A DNA stretch of 45,476 nt. Origin: Acidimicrobiales bacterium (lineage in GTDB: Bacteria > Actinomycetota > Acidimicrobiia > Acidimicrobiales > Aldehydirespiratoraceae). Position numbers and translations under genes: made by a program. Location of the stretch: NCBI GenBank assembly GCA_029263215.1, contig JAJCXY010000079.1, forward strand, positions 1 through 45,476, in the 5' to 3' direction. A model generated the notes under the pieces. The model was given only the letters and a program-made list of their open reading frames with translations, ran no database searches and had not been told where the DNA came from. Shown one piece after another: positions 27,914 through 36,000 of this stretch; position 1 is the stretch's first letter, and each line of letters opens with the position of its first letter.

Positions 27914-30883
27914 ATGGTCGACAACATGACCGAAGAGATCGAGACGGTGGCGACCACCGACGAGCCAGACAACCCCATCGTTGAGCCCCACCGGCCATCG
28001 CTGCTGGGCCGACTCCCGCACGTATCCACCCAGACCGCAATCACCATCGCCATGGTGGTTTTCGCCACCGCCTTCGTGGTCTGGAACCTTCGGCCCGGCC
28101 TGTGGCTCGACAACACCACACCCACCGGCGGCGACATGGGTGCCCATGTGTGGTCGCCCGCGTATCTACGCGACGTCTTGTTGCCCGACTTCCGACTCAC
28201 GGGCTGGTCGCCCGACTGGTACGCGGGATTCCCGGCCTTCACCTTCTACATGATCATCCCGTCATTGCTGATCGTCGTTCTCAATGTCGGACTCGCCGGT
28301 CCCCTCACCGTGCTCGCGTCGGGGGCGATAGCCGCCGTCGCTCTCTGGCTCCGGTCGCGATACGCGGAGTCGCGGTCTCGCACCGTCGCCATCTACTCGG
28401 TGGCCGGCACTCTCTGGCTGCTTGTCGTGCCGCTCAACTACGGCCCGGCCATGAAGCTCGTGGTGGTCGCGGGGCTGGTGGCACTGCCAGTTGCGGCCTG
28501 GTCGGCAGGCAAGCTGGGGGGTCTGGCTTTCCCTGGTCCGGCGCTCATGGCGGTGATGACGCTGCCCTTCCTCTTCGATCGCTCCTACAACATCTATGGC
28601 GGCAACCTGATGTCGACCATGGCAGGGGAGTTCGCCTACTCCCTGGGCCTGGCGTTCGCGGTGGTCTATATCGGAGTGGCCGCCAAGGGGATCGAGACGG
28701 GACGCCACAGGGGATTGGCGGCGGCCTTGCTGGCACTCGCCGGTCTCACCCACCTGTTTGCTGCGTTCTTCGCCATCGTCGTCACCATCGCCTTGTTGCT
28801 GGTGCGGCCCGGGGTTCGCCAATTCTTCTGGACCCTCCTGGTCGGGCCCCTGGCCTTCCTCGTCTCTGCATTCTGGGTGGTTCCCTTCGTCTGGAACCGT
28901 GCCCTGCTCAACGACATGGGATGGGGAAAGGAGCGTCGCTATGTCGCCGCCCTCTGGAACCGGTCGGGGAGTTTCGGTGATCAGGAGTTTCTCGCCAACG
29001 ACCCGCCGCTTCAGATATTCGTGCTGCTCGCCATCGTGGGTGCGGTGTTGTGTGGCCTCCGGCGGGTGCGTCTGGGGGTAGCGTTGTCGCTGGTGGCGAT
29101 GGCGTTCGCCACCGCGTTCCTGCTCCTCCCGGAGAGTCGTCTCTGGAACGTCCGGATCCTCCCGTTCTACTACCTGTCGATCTACCTGATGGCAGGCATC
29201 GCGGTTTCCGAGATAGGGCAGATTGTCGCTCTCGCGAGCCGTTCGGCACGAGGGGTGCTCCGTGGTGTGAAGCCGGAGCGGCCATGGATCGCGGCTGCTC
29301 CTGCGTTGCTGGCCACCGTGGTGCTCTTCGTTTCTCTCGGCCTGCCGCTGAGGTCACTGCCGGGCGGCGCCATCAACGACGAGGGCGAGTACTCCTGGCT
29401 CGGTGGGCTCTTCACCACCACCGCCCTCAACCTCGGACCCAGCTGGGTGAGCCACAACTTCAGGGGGTACGAGGGAACCGGCGCCTACGGGGAGTACTCC
29501 CTGATGGTCGCCACCATGGACCAGGTGGGGTCGGAGTTCGGTTGTGGGCGGGCCCTTTGGGAGTACGAGTCGGCCCGGCTCGGTTCCTACGGCACCCCCA
29601 TGGCGCCGATGTTGCTCCCGCACTGGACCGGCGGCTGTATCGGCTCGATGGAGGGCCTGTATTTCGAGGCATCGGCCACGACCCCCTACCACTTCCTGCT
29701 CCAGTCCGAGCTCTCGGCGGCGCCGTCGCGTGCCCAACGCGACCTTCCTTACTCAGCGCTCGACGCGGCCCGGGGGGCCGGCCACCTCCGCGACCTCGGT
29801 GTCCAGTACTACATGGCCTTCTCCGAGGAGGCGGTGCGCCAGGGACGAGCCGAGACCTCCTTCACCGAAATCGCGACGGCCGGGCCATGGGTGGTGTTCC
29901 TAGTGAGCGATGCCGATCTTGTTGTGCCCCTCGATCATCTGCCGGTCGTATTCGACGGTGCCGATGCGGGCGGCGAGGACTGGCTGGTGCCCACCGTCGC
30001 CTGGTGGGAGGCCGACGACGCGCCGCTCCTGGCGGCCGACGGTCCTGAGTCGTGGCCCCGCACGTCTCTCGCCGATCTGGAAGAGGCCTCTCCCGTTCTC
30101 GCCGAGGTCACCTCGTCCGACGCGGGGCGGGTGGCGGAGATGCGTGAGATCGCCGCGGTGCTCCCTGATGTGCTCGATCGTGAGTCGGTGATCCCTGTCG
30201 TGGTGTCGGATGTGCAGGCCGGTACCGACTCGATCTCGTTCAGCGTCGATGAGCCGGGGAGTCCGGTGCTCGTTCGTACCAGCTACTTCCCCAACTGGAA
30301 TGTCTCCGGTGCCGATGGTCCCTATCGCGTCGCCCCCAACCTGATGGTGGTGGTTCCCTCCCAGACCGAAGTCGAGCTCACCTACGGACGCTCGTCGGTC
30401 GAGATCGTGAGCATCCTCCTCACCCTCGCGGGCTTGATGGGGCTGGCCGTGGTGGCCAGAATTCGCCCCTGGGCGAGTGAGGCCATGGCCTGGGATCTTG
30501 CCGGTGGCGGCGATTCCTTCCCGAACCGAGCCGTCGTCTTCGACGGCCTCGCCGACGGGTCGTTCACCGACGACGACCTCGACGACCTCGGCCTGAGAGT
30601 GGCGGAATCGGTTCGTGTCGGTCTGAGAGGTTTCGTCGCTTCCAGCGGCGCCATCGTGGTGTCGGTCGTGAGCCACATGATCTTCAGCCCGAGTGCCGAC
30701 GAGCCCTTCGCCGCGTTGGCCACCTGGTTGCCCGCGGGCATCGGCGTCATCGCGATGGTGTTCGTGGTGATACCACGGCTCGTTGGGGCGGTGCGCTGCG
30801 ACTACTTCGTGATCGACCCTGCTCGCCTGGTGAGGGAGCGGGCGATCGACCCCATCGGGTCCGGCGAGTCTGTGCTGGACTGA
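27914..30883 (+). CDS. Giant multi-pass membrane protein, PTPS-related/YfhO-like (probable GT-C)
   Basis: 989 residues. An acidic cytoplasmic N-terminus (1-45) is followed by a membrane core of about 12 helices to about residue 510. After the first helix, TPTGGDMGAHVWSPAYLRD and the later WYAGFPAFTFYMIIPSLLI resemble the 6-pyruvoyl-tetrahydropterin-synthase-related membrane family, which despite its name looks like GT-C glycosyltransferases, with the acidic residue of the first loop as likely catalytic centre. A large outer domain (about 510-830) ends in SYFPNWNVSGADGPY and a membrane helix; about 150 residues with further helices follow. ATG 27926 is an alternative start. It is two bases upstream of the GtrA-GT2 gene, suggesting that the partner makes its lipid-linked sugar donor. 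Confidence 0.75.
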   Translation: MVDNMTEEIETVATTDEPDNPIVEPHRPSLLGRLPHVSTQTAITIAMVVFATAFVVWNLRPGLWLDNTTPTGGDMGAHVWSPAYLRDVLLPDFRLTGWSPDWYAGFPAFTFYMIIPSLLIVVLNVGLAGPLTVLASGAIAAVALWLRSRYAESRSRTVAIYSVAGTLWLLVVPLNYGPAMKLVVVAGLVALPVAAWSAGKLGGLAFPGPALMAVMTLPFLFDRSYNIYGGNLMSTMAGEFAYSLGLAFAVVYIGVAAKGIETGRHRGLAAALLALAGLTHLFAAFFAIVVTIALLLVRPGVRQFFWTLLVGPLAFLVSAFWVVPFVWNRALLNDMGWGKERRYVAALWNRSGSFGDQEFLANDPPLQIFVLLAIVGAVLCGLRRVRLGVALSLVAMAFATAFLLLPESRLWNVRILPFYYLSIYLMAGIAVSEIGQIVALASRSARGVLRGVKPERPWIAAAPALLATVVLFVSLGLPLRSLPGGAINDEGEYSWLGGLFTTTALNLGPSWVSHNFRGYEGTGAYGEYSLMVATMDQVGSEFGCGRALWEYESARLGSYGTPMAPMLLPHWTGGCIGSMEGLYFEASATTPYHFLLQSELSAAPSRAQRDLPYSALDAARGAGHLRDLGVQYYMAFSEEAVRQGRAETSFTEIATAGPWVVFLVSDADLVVPLDHLPVVFDGADAGGEDWLVPTVAWWEADDAPLLAADGPESWPRTSLADLEEASPVLAEVTSSDAGRVAEMREIAAVLPDVLDRESVIPVVVSDVQAGTDSISFSVDEPGSPVLVRTSYFPNWNVSGADGPYRVAPNLMVVVPSQTEVELTYGRSSVEIVSILLTLAGLMGLAVVARIRPWASEAMAWDLAGGGDSFPNRAVVFDGLADGSFTDDDLDDLGLRVAESVRVGLRGFVASSGAIVVSVVSHMIFSPSADEPFAALATWLPAGIGVIAMVFVVIPRLVGAVRCDYFVIDPARLVRERAIDPIGSGESVLD

Positions 30884-30885
30884 TC

Positions 30886-32118
30886 GTGAGAATTGTCGCC
30901 GGGAGCGCTCCCACCCGACCCGATCCCGGCCGGTTCGCGATGGTGGGACTCATCGCCACGGTCGTCGATGTCGGTATCGCCGTCGGGCTCGAGTCAGCGG
31001 GACTGGCCCGGCTCCCCGCCGACGTGATCGCCCTGGTGTTGGCCGCCGTGGTGGCCCTGCGTCTCCACGGAGAAGTGACCCTTCGAGGCGACAACCTCGA
31101 CCGTTGGATTCGACAGCCGCCGGTGTTCTTCACCGCCGCCTTCCTTGCCGGCATCGTCGACGTCGTGGTGTTTCTGTCGTTGGGTTCCGTCGGTGTTCTG
31201 AGTGCGAAATCTCTCGCTGTCGCGGCGGCGGCGGTGATCCGTGCCGGTCTGCATCGTTCGGTTCTGTTTCGAGCGGTCCGACGAGAGCAGGGCAGCCCGA
31301 TAGCTCGTCCGCTCCCACCCGGCAGGGCTCGCCTCTCGGTGATCATCCCGGCCTTTCAGGAGGAGTCGCGCATCGCCGACACGATCCGCGCCACTCGTCT
31401 CCAGTTGGCGACCTACGACGAAGCGGGTGAGCTAGAGATCGTCGTGGTCGACGACGGGTCCAGCGACGACACAGCGGCCGCCGCGGCTGCTGCCGGAGCC
31501 GACCTCGTCGTTGCCCAGCCGCGCAACCGGGGCAAGGGAGCTGCAGTCAGGGCAGGAGTGGAGGCGTCCACGGGGAGGGTGGTGGCCTTCACCGATGCCG
31601 ACCTGGCCTACGCCCCTGCCCAGTTGGTCGCCTTCGTGGAAGCGATCGAATCGGGCTACGACGTCGTGATCGGCAACCGCCACCACGCCGACACCAAAAC
31701 CCTCACCGGCACGTCTGCCCTGCGGTCGTTCGGCAGTCGGGTCGTCAACATGGCCACCAACCTCATGCTGCTCGGCAACTACCGCGACACCCAGTGCGGG
31801 TGTAAGGCGTTTCGTTCCGATGCGGCTCGCCTCGTGCTCGGTGCCGGCACCATCGATGGTTTCGCTTTCGATATCGAGGTGCTCCACCTGGTCGAACGCT
31901 ACGGGTTCACGATGCTCGAACTCCCCGTTGAGGTGGTCAACAGCGACACCTCCACCGTGCGTGCGGTGAGGGACGGCGTTGCGGTACTGCTCGACATCTT
32001 GAGGATCCGCCGGGCCGCGCACCGGGGCCGGTATCCAACCCTCGGGGTCGATGCCCTACCATCGGCCCCACCGCGGTCGACTGGTGGGTCCGCTAAGCCG
32101 AACCCTGGTGGAAAGTAG
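30886..32118 (+). CDS. GtrA-like membrane domain fused to a polyprenyl-phosphate sugar synthase-like GT2
   Basis: 410 residues. The first 140 contain four hydrophobic segments in two similar halves, each ending in a short arginine-containing turn (ALRLHGEVTLRG; LHRSVLFRAVR), the layout of GtrA-family proteins. The GT2 domain (about 147-375) has SVIIPAFQEESRIADTI, VVVDDGSSDDT, RNRGKGAAVRAG, the DxD in FTDADLAYAP, and GNYRDTQCGCKAFRSDAAR, which strongly resembles dolichyl-phosphate glucosyltransferase (Alg5-like) enzymes. It likely makes a polyprenyl-phosphate hexose on the inner face, with the GtrA part moving or holding the lipid. In most such fusions I know, GtrA follows the GT2 domain; here it precedes it. 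Confidence 0.83.
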   Translation: MRIVAGSAPTRPDPGRFAMVGLIATVVDVGIAVGLESAGLARLPADVIALVLAAVVALRLHGEVTLRGDNLDRWIRQPPVFFTAAFLAGIVDVVVFLSLGSVGVLSAKSLAVAAAAVIRAGLHRSVLFRAVRREQGSPIARPLPPGRARLSVIIPAFQEESRIADTIRATRLQLATYDEAGELEIVVVDDGSSDDTAAAAAAAGADLVVAQPRNRGKGAAVRAGVEASTGRVVAFTDADLAYAPAQLVAFVEAIESGYDVVIGNRHHADTKTLTGTSALRSFGSRVVNMATNLMLLGNYRDTQCGCKAFRSDAARLVLGAGTIDGFAFDIEVLHLVERYGFTMLELPVEVVNSDTSTVRAVRDGVAVLLDILRIRRAAHRGRYPTLGVDALPSAPPRSTGGSAKPNPGGK

Positions 32119-32121
32119 TTT
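32116..32121 (+). promoter_or_regulatory. Putative -10 element (TAGTTT) for manB
   Basis: TAGTTT begins with the TAG stop of the preceding gene and ends 6 bases before the manB GTG, allowing a leaderless manB transcript even though the upstream gene may also read through. Confidence 0.35.
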
Positions 32122-32127
32122 CTCGAC

Positions 32128-33471
32128 GTGACTGATTTCGACGCGATCTTCAAGGCCTACGACGTCCGGGGTACGGTTCCCGACCAGTTCGACGCCGACG
32201 GGGCCAGGGCCATCGGCGGCGCCTTCGCCCGCTTCATCGCAGCCAAGGGTGAAGCGGCCATCGTGGTGGGCCGCGACATGCGCCCCGACGGCGAAGAGTT
32301 CGTTGCCGCGTTCGGCGACGGAGCACTCCAACACGGCATCGATGTGATCGACGTGGGGCTCTGCGCCACCGACATGATGTACTACGCGTCGGGCAGCATC
32401 GGCGTTCCCGGCGCAGTGTTCACCGCATCGCACAATCCAGCCGGTTACAACGGCATCAAGATGTGCATGGCGCGTGCTGCGCCGATTGGTTCCGACACCG
32501 GACTCGAAGAGATCAAGCGGATGGCCATCGCGGGCCCCGACCCCACCGGGTCGAGTGGCACCCGTAGCAGCCGCGAAATCCTCGATGGGTATGTGAGCCA
32601 CGTTCGATCGTTCGTTGATCTCGATGCCCTCCAACCCCTCAAGGTCGTGGTCGACACCGCCAACGGTATGGGTGGGCTGGTGGTGCCGGCGGTATTCGAC
32701 GGGCTGCCGTTCCACCTCGACCATCTCTTCCCAGAGCTCGACGGCACCTTCCCCAACCATCCGGCCGACCCGATCCAGCCCGAAAATCAGAAGGACCTGA
32801 TGGAGCGGGTCTTGGCCGGCGGTGCCGATATCGGCTTGGCCTTCGACGGAGACGCCGATCGGGTGTTTCTCGTCGATGAGTCGGCGAGCCCGGTCTCAGG
32901 CTCGCTCACCACCGCGATGGTGGCCAGATCGATCCTGAAGAACGAGCCCGGCGCCACCGTCATCCACAACCTGATCTGTTCCAAGGCCGTACCCGAGGTG
33001 ATCGCGGAATGCGGTGGTGTCGCCGTGCGCACCCGCGTGGGCCACTCCTTCATCAAGCAGGTGATGGCCGAGACGGGAGCCGTGTTCGGCGGAGAGCACT
33101 CCGGCCACTACTACTTCCGGGAGAACTATCGGGCCGACAGCGGCCTCATCGCTGCGCTGGTGGTGCTGGAGGCGCTCAGTCGTCACCCGGCGGGCCTCGC
33201 CGACCTCGTGTCCAACCTCGATCGTTATGCGGCGTCCGGTGAGATCAACACCACCGTCGACGACGCGGCTGGCGTGATCGAGACGGTCGCAGAGGCGTTC
33301 GCCGGCGCTGATCAGGATCGCCTCGATGGTCTCACCGTCGACTTCGGCGACTGGTGGTTCAACCTGCGACCGAGCAACACAGAGCCCTTGTTGAGGCTGA
33401 ATCTCGAGGCGGCCAGCCCCGAGGAAGTCGACGCTCGGGTGGCCGAGGTGCGCTCGCACTTCGCCGCTTGA
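32128..33471 (+). CDS. manB: Phosphomannomutase/phosphoglucomutase
   Basis: 447 residues. It interconverts mannose-6-phosphate and mannose-1-phosphate through a phosphoserine. The active-site loop is TASHNPAGYNG with phosphoserine S101; the metal loop is DGDADR (240-245); the sugar-binding loop is GGEHSGHYYF, and the phosphate-binding C-terminal loop is RPSNTEPLLR. The N-terminus FKAYDVRGTVP is typical. It supplies the GDP-mannose pyrophosphorylase. The gene heads a mannose-metabolism operon (Trm112-like, SIS, manA). Start is GTG 32128, ten bases after the preceding stop. Confidence 0.96.
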   Translation: MTDFDAIFKAYDVRGTVPDQFDADGARAIGGAFARFIAAKGEAAIVVGRDMRPDGEEFVAAFGDGALQHGIDVIDVGLCATDMMYYASGSIGVPGAVFTASHNPAGYNGIKMCMARAAPIGSDTGLEEIKRMAIAGPDPTGSSGTRSSREILDGYVSHVRSFVDLDALQPLKVVVDTANGMGGLVVPAVFDGLPFHLDHLFPELDGTFPNHPADPIQPENQKDLMERVLAGGADIGLAFDGDADRVFLVDESASPVSGSLTTAMVARSILKNEPGATVIHNLICSKAVPEVIAECGGVAVRTRVGHSFIKQVMAETGAVFGGEHSGHYYFRENYRADSGLIAALVVLEALSRHPAGLADLVSNLDRYAASGEINTTVDDAAGVIETVAEAFAGADQDRLDGLTVDFGDWWFNLRPSNTEPLLRLNLEAASPEEVDARVAEVRSHFAA

Positions 33472-33532
33472 CCCGTATCGCGTCGTCCGCGCGGTTTACT
33501 TATTGGGTTCCCCCAGTTTGGAGAGAGGCCCC

Positions 33533-33769
33533 ATGACCCTCGACGCTCGCCTTCTCGAGATCCTCGCTTGTCCTGTCGACAAGGGAGCCCTGTTCTATTT
33601 CGCCGACGAGGAGGCCCTCTACAATCCCCGCCTGCAGCGGCGATACCGGATCCACGATGGCATTCCCGTGATGCTCCCCGATGAGGCCGAAGAGGTCGAC
33701 GACACCGAGCATGCACGCCTCGTCGCGAAGGCGGAGAGCGACGGGATCTCTCCGACCTTCGAGGCCTGA
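33533..33769 (+). CDS. Trm112/YcaR-like small protein
   Basis: 78 residues: LLEILACPVDKGALFYF, then RYRIHDGIPVMLPDEAEEV, which is the Trm112/UPF0434 pattern. Only one cysteine (of LACP) remains, so it cannot form the four-ligand zinc site of eukaryotic Trm112. Members of this family act as small activators of methyltransferases, or have unknown roles in bacteria. A gene of this type between manB and the SIS isomerase is a recurrent actinobacterial arrangement. The ATG at 33533 follows a GGAGAGAGG purine stretch. Confidence 0.85.
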   Translation: MTLDARLLEILACPVDKGALFYFADEEALYNPRLQRRYRIHDGIPVMLPDEAEEVDDTEHARLVAKAESDGISPTFEA

Positions 33770-33770
33770 C

Positions 33771-34712
33771 ATGTCTGCCGACGAACTGCTCGATGCCGTT
33801 CGCTACCTTCCCGACCAGGTGCGCGATATCGCGGTTGTGGCCTCCGACGTGGAGGGGCTCCCCGATGTGAGCGGCGTCACCCAGGTGGTGATCTTCGGTG
33901 TGGGTGGGGGACGCGTGGCGAGCGATGTGATCGAGGCCATCTCCGAACTCCGGGGAAACGTGCCCATCATTGCCACCGGTGGCCGTTGCCCATCGTGGGT
34001 CTCCGACACCACCCTTGCCATACCGATCTCGAGGTCGGGCAACACCCAAGCGACGATCACCGCTTCTCGTGAGGCGCGAGCCGCCGGCGCCCGGATGATC
34101 GCTCTCACGTCCGGCGGTGAGCTCGGTGAGCTATGTGCCGAGTGGGAGGTCGCAGTGGTGCGGGTCGACACCGACTCCGGCCCGGCCGCGGCTCTCGGCG
34201 TCACGATCGTGCCCGCCCTCGTACTGCTCGAAAGGCTCGGGTTCGTCACCGGCATGAGCCAGACCATCTCGAGCACCGCGGCCCAGCTCGAGGCGCGGCT
34301 CCATGAGGTCGTCGGTGAGGAGTCGATCAGTCGGCTGGTCGATGCCCTGCCCGGTCGGGTGGCGATCGTGAGTGCGGCGGGCGCCATGGGTAAGCACGCG
34401 GCCCGGCGATGGGTGCAGGAGTTGGATCGAGTGGGTGGAGTGGCATCGGTTCGCCGTCGCCTGCCGGTTGATGAGATGGATGTGGCCACCGGAGTCCGAC
34501 TTGCCGACGCCACCCGCGAGGGAGCGGTGCTCATCTTGCTGCGCCACGAATATGAGCCTGAAGGGCTCGATGGTGGCGTGGCGATCCTGGATCAACACTT
34601 CGACCAGGTCCACACGGTCACCGCGCAGGGCGAAACGCCGCTGGCCCAGCTACTCGATCTTGTTCTCATCGCCGATGTGGTGGCAGCGATGCTCGCAGGT
34701 CGGGCCGACTGA
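33771..34712 (+). CDS. SIS-domain phosphosugar isomerase (TobH / PGI-PMI-like)
   Basis: 313 residues, two SIS halves. IFGVGGGRVASDVIEAI (about 40-56) and ISRSGNTQATI hold the sugar-phosphate site; the serine/threonine run of typical phosphoglucose isomerases is seen as SRSGNT. The C-terminal half (from about 190) matches the bifunctional phosphoglucose/phosphomannose isomerase family. It may isomerise fructose-6-phosphate to mannose-6-phosphate or glucose-6-phosphate, partly overlapping ManA. It starts one base after the Trm112-like stop, and manA follows 9 bases after its stop. Confidence 0.84.
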   Translation: MSADELLDAVRYLPDQVRDIAVVASDVEGLPDVSGVTQVVIFGVGGGRVASDVIEAISELRGNVPIIATGGRCPSWVSDTTLAIPISRSGNTQATITASREARAAGARMIALTSGGELGELCAEWEVAVVRVDTDSGPAAALGVTIVPALVLLERLGFVTGMSQTISSTAAQLEARLHEVVGEESISRLVDALPGRVAIVSAAGAMGKHAARRWVQELDRVGGVASVRRRLPVDEMDVATGVRLADATREGAVLILLRHEYEPEGLDGGVAILDQHFDQVHTVTAQGETPLAQLLDLVLIADVVAAMLAGRAD

Positions 34713-34721
34713 AGGGTCACG

Positions 34722-35882
34722 ATGGAGCTGCTGGAGGGCGTGATCCGCGACTACGACTGGGGTTCGCTCACCGCCATCCCCGAGTTTCTCGGCCTGCCGG
34801 CCACCGGCGAGCCCCAGGCCGAACTCTGGTTCGGCGCGCACCCATCGGCTCCGTCCTCGGTGGGGTGTCACCATCGGCGCCTCGATGAGCTCGTTGGGGC
34901 TGATCCGGTGGCGGCCCTGGGTGGGCCGGCGGCTGCGAGGTTCGGCTCACTGCCGTTCCTGCTGAAGGTGCTGGCCGCCGCGGCCCCTCTCTCGCTACAG
35001 GCTCACCCATCGATCGCCCAGGCCGAGGCGGGTTTCGATCGCGAGAACTCCGACTGTGTCGCGCTCGACGCCGCCGATCGTTCGTTCAAAGACCGGTCCC
35101 ACAAGCCCGAGCTGATCTGCGCTCTCACCCCCTTCGAGGCTCTGTGCGGATTTCGTGAGCCGGCAGACACCCTTGCGATCCTCGCCACCATTCCCACCGA
35201 CGCACTCCAGGCAGTGAGCGCCAGTATCGAAGCCGACAGCACCCCCACGGGGCTCGCCGGGCTACTTGGTCAGCTCCTCTCGTTGGGTGCCGAAGAGGGT
35301 GAGGCACTGGGTCGGTCCGTCGTGGCCGCCTGTGAGGTTGAAGGCCCCGAGTTGGGCGCTCCCGAGCGGGCGATGGCGGCCGCTCTGGGAGCTCACTACC
35401 CCGGCGATCCGGGAGTGGTGACGGCCCTCTTGTTGAATCTCGTCACCCTGCAGCCCGGCGAAGCTCTCTTTCTCGGTTCTGGCCAACTCCACGCCTACCT
35501 TCACGGCACCGGCATCGAGATCATGGCCAACTCCGACAACGTGCTCCGAGGAGGCCTCACCTCGAAGCATGTCGATGTTCCGAACCTGCTTGAGGTTGTC
35601 GACCCCACACCCCTCCGTCCCGCGGTGCAGGCTCCCTCTCTGGTCAGAGGCGTCGCCACCTACGAAGCGCCGATTCCGGAGTTCTCACTTTCCCGTGTCG
35701 AGATCGACGGAGAAGCGGTGATGCCCGAAGGACCCGCGATCTTGTTGTGCACCGAAGGTGTTCTCGATGCCGGACATCACGGCCTCGAACGTGGCGGGGC
35801 CGGCTGGATGTCGGCCAACGACGGCCCTCTCCGGCTCTCGGGACGAGGCACTGTATTTCGGGCCGCAGTGGGCAGCCTGTAA
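34722..35882 (+). CDS. manA: Mannose-6-phosphate isomerase, class I
   Basis: 386 residues. It interconverts fructose-6-phosphate and mannose-6-phosphate with a zinc ion. LEGVIRDYDWGS at the N-terminus, LLKVLAAAAPLSLQAHPS (zinc-ligand Gln/His region), HKPELICALTPFEALCGFR (glutamate ligand), and GTGIEIMANSDNVLRGGLTSKHVDVP are all class I ManA signatures. It is the first step from central metabolism toward the GDP-sugars of this window. It follows the SIS isomerase by 9 bases and precedes ahcY after a 118-base leader region. Confidence 0.95.
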   Translation: MELLEGVIRDYDWGSLTAIPEFLGLPATGEPQAELWFGAHPSAPSSVGCHHRRLDELVGADPVAALGGPAAARFGSLPFLLKVLAAAAPLSLQAHPSIAQAEAGFDRENSDCVALDAADRSFKDRSHKPELICALTPFEALCGFREPADTLAILATIPTDALQAVSASIEADSTPTGLAGLLGQLLSLGAEEGEALGRSVVAACEVEGPELGAPERAMAAALGAHYPGDPGVVTALLLNLVTLQPGEALFLGSGQLHAYLHGTGIEIMANSDNVLRGGLTSKHVDVPNLLEVVDPTPLRPAVQAPSLVRGVATYEAPIPEFSLSRVEIDGEAVMPEGPAILLCTEGVLDAGHHGLERGGAGWMSANDGPLRLSGRGTVFRAAVGSL

Positions 35883-35912
35883 GCCAACACCCCCGTCCGG
35901 CTCCAGGCTGCC

Positions 35913-35918
35913 TACACT
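35913..35918 (+). promoter_or_regulatory. Putative -10 element (TACACT) for ahcY
   Basis: GCCTACACT is identical to the sequence before ugd. A start about 7 bases downstream would leave an ahcY leader of roughly 75 bases. Confidence 0.35.
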
Positions 35919-35944
35919 GATCCACTGCGGGCTGTTTCGAGATG

Positions 35945-35989
35945 GTGTCAGTTGACCCCGGCCCCGGTTCCTTCCAATTCCACTGATAC
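35945..35989 (+). promoter_or_regulatory. ahcY leader hairpin next to the ribosome-binding site
   Basis: GTGTCAGT (35945-35952) can pair with ACTGATAC (35982-35989), eight pairs with one G-U, around a pyrimidine-rich 29-base loop. The 3' arm touches the Shine-Dalgarno AGGAGGG (35990-35996), and CCTTCC in the loop could pair with it. This may modulate ahcY translation; no known SAH or SAM riboswitch core is recognisable. Confidence 0.3.
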
Positions 35990-35996
35990 AGGAGGG
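35990..35996 (+). promoter_or_regulatory. Shine-Dalgarno site for ahcY
   Basis: AGGAGGG lies four bases before the GTG at 36001, one of the strongest ribosome-binding sites in the window, fitting an abundant enzyme and deciding the start. Confidence 0.7.
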
Positions 35997-36000
35997 CCCT

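Noticed and set aside
35883..36000. SAH or SAM riboswitch before ahcY
   Set aside because: I looked for known conserved cores and did not find one; only a simple hairpin is visible, reported separately.
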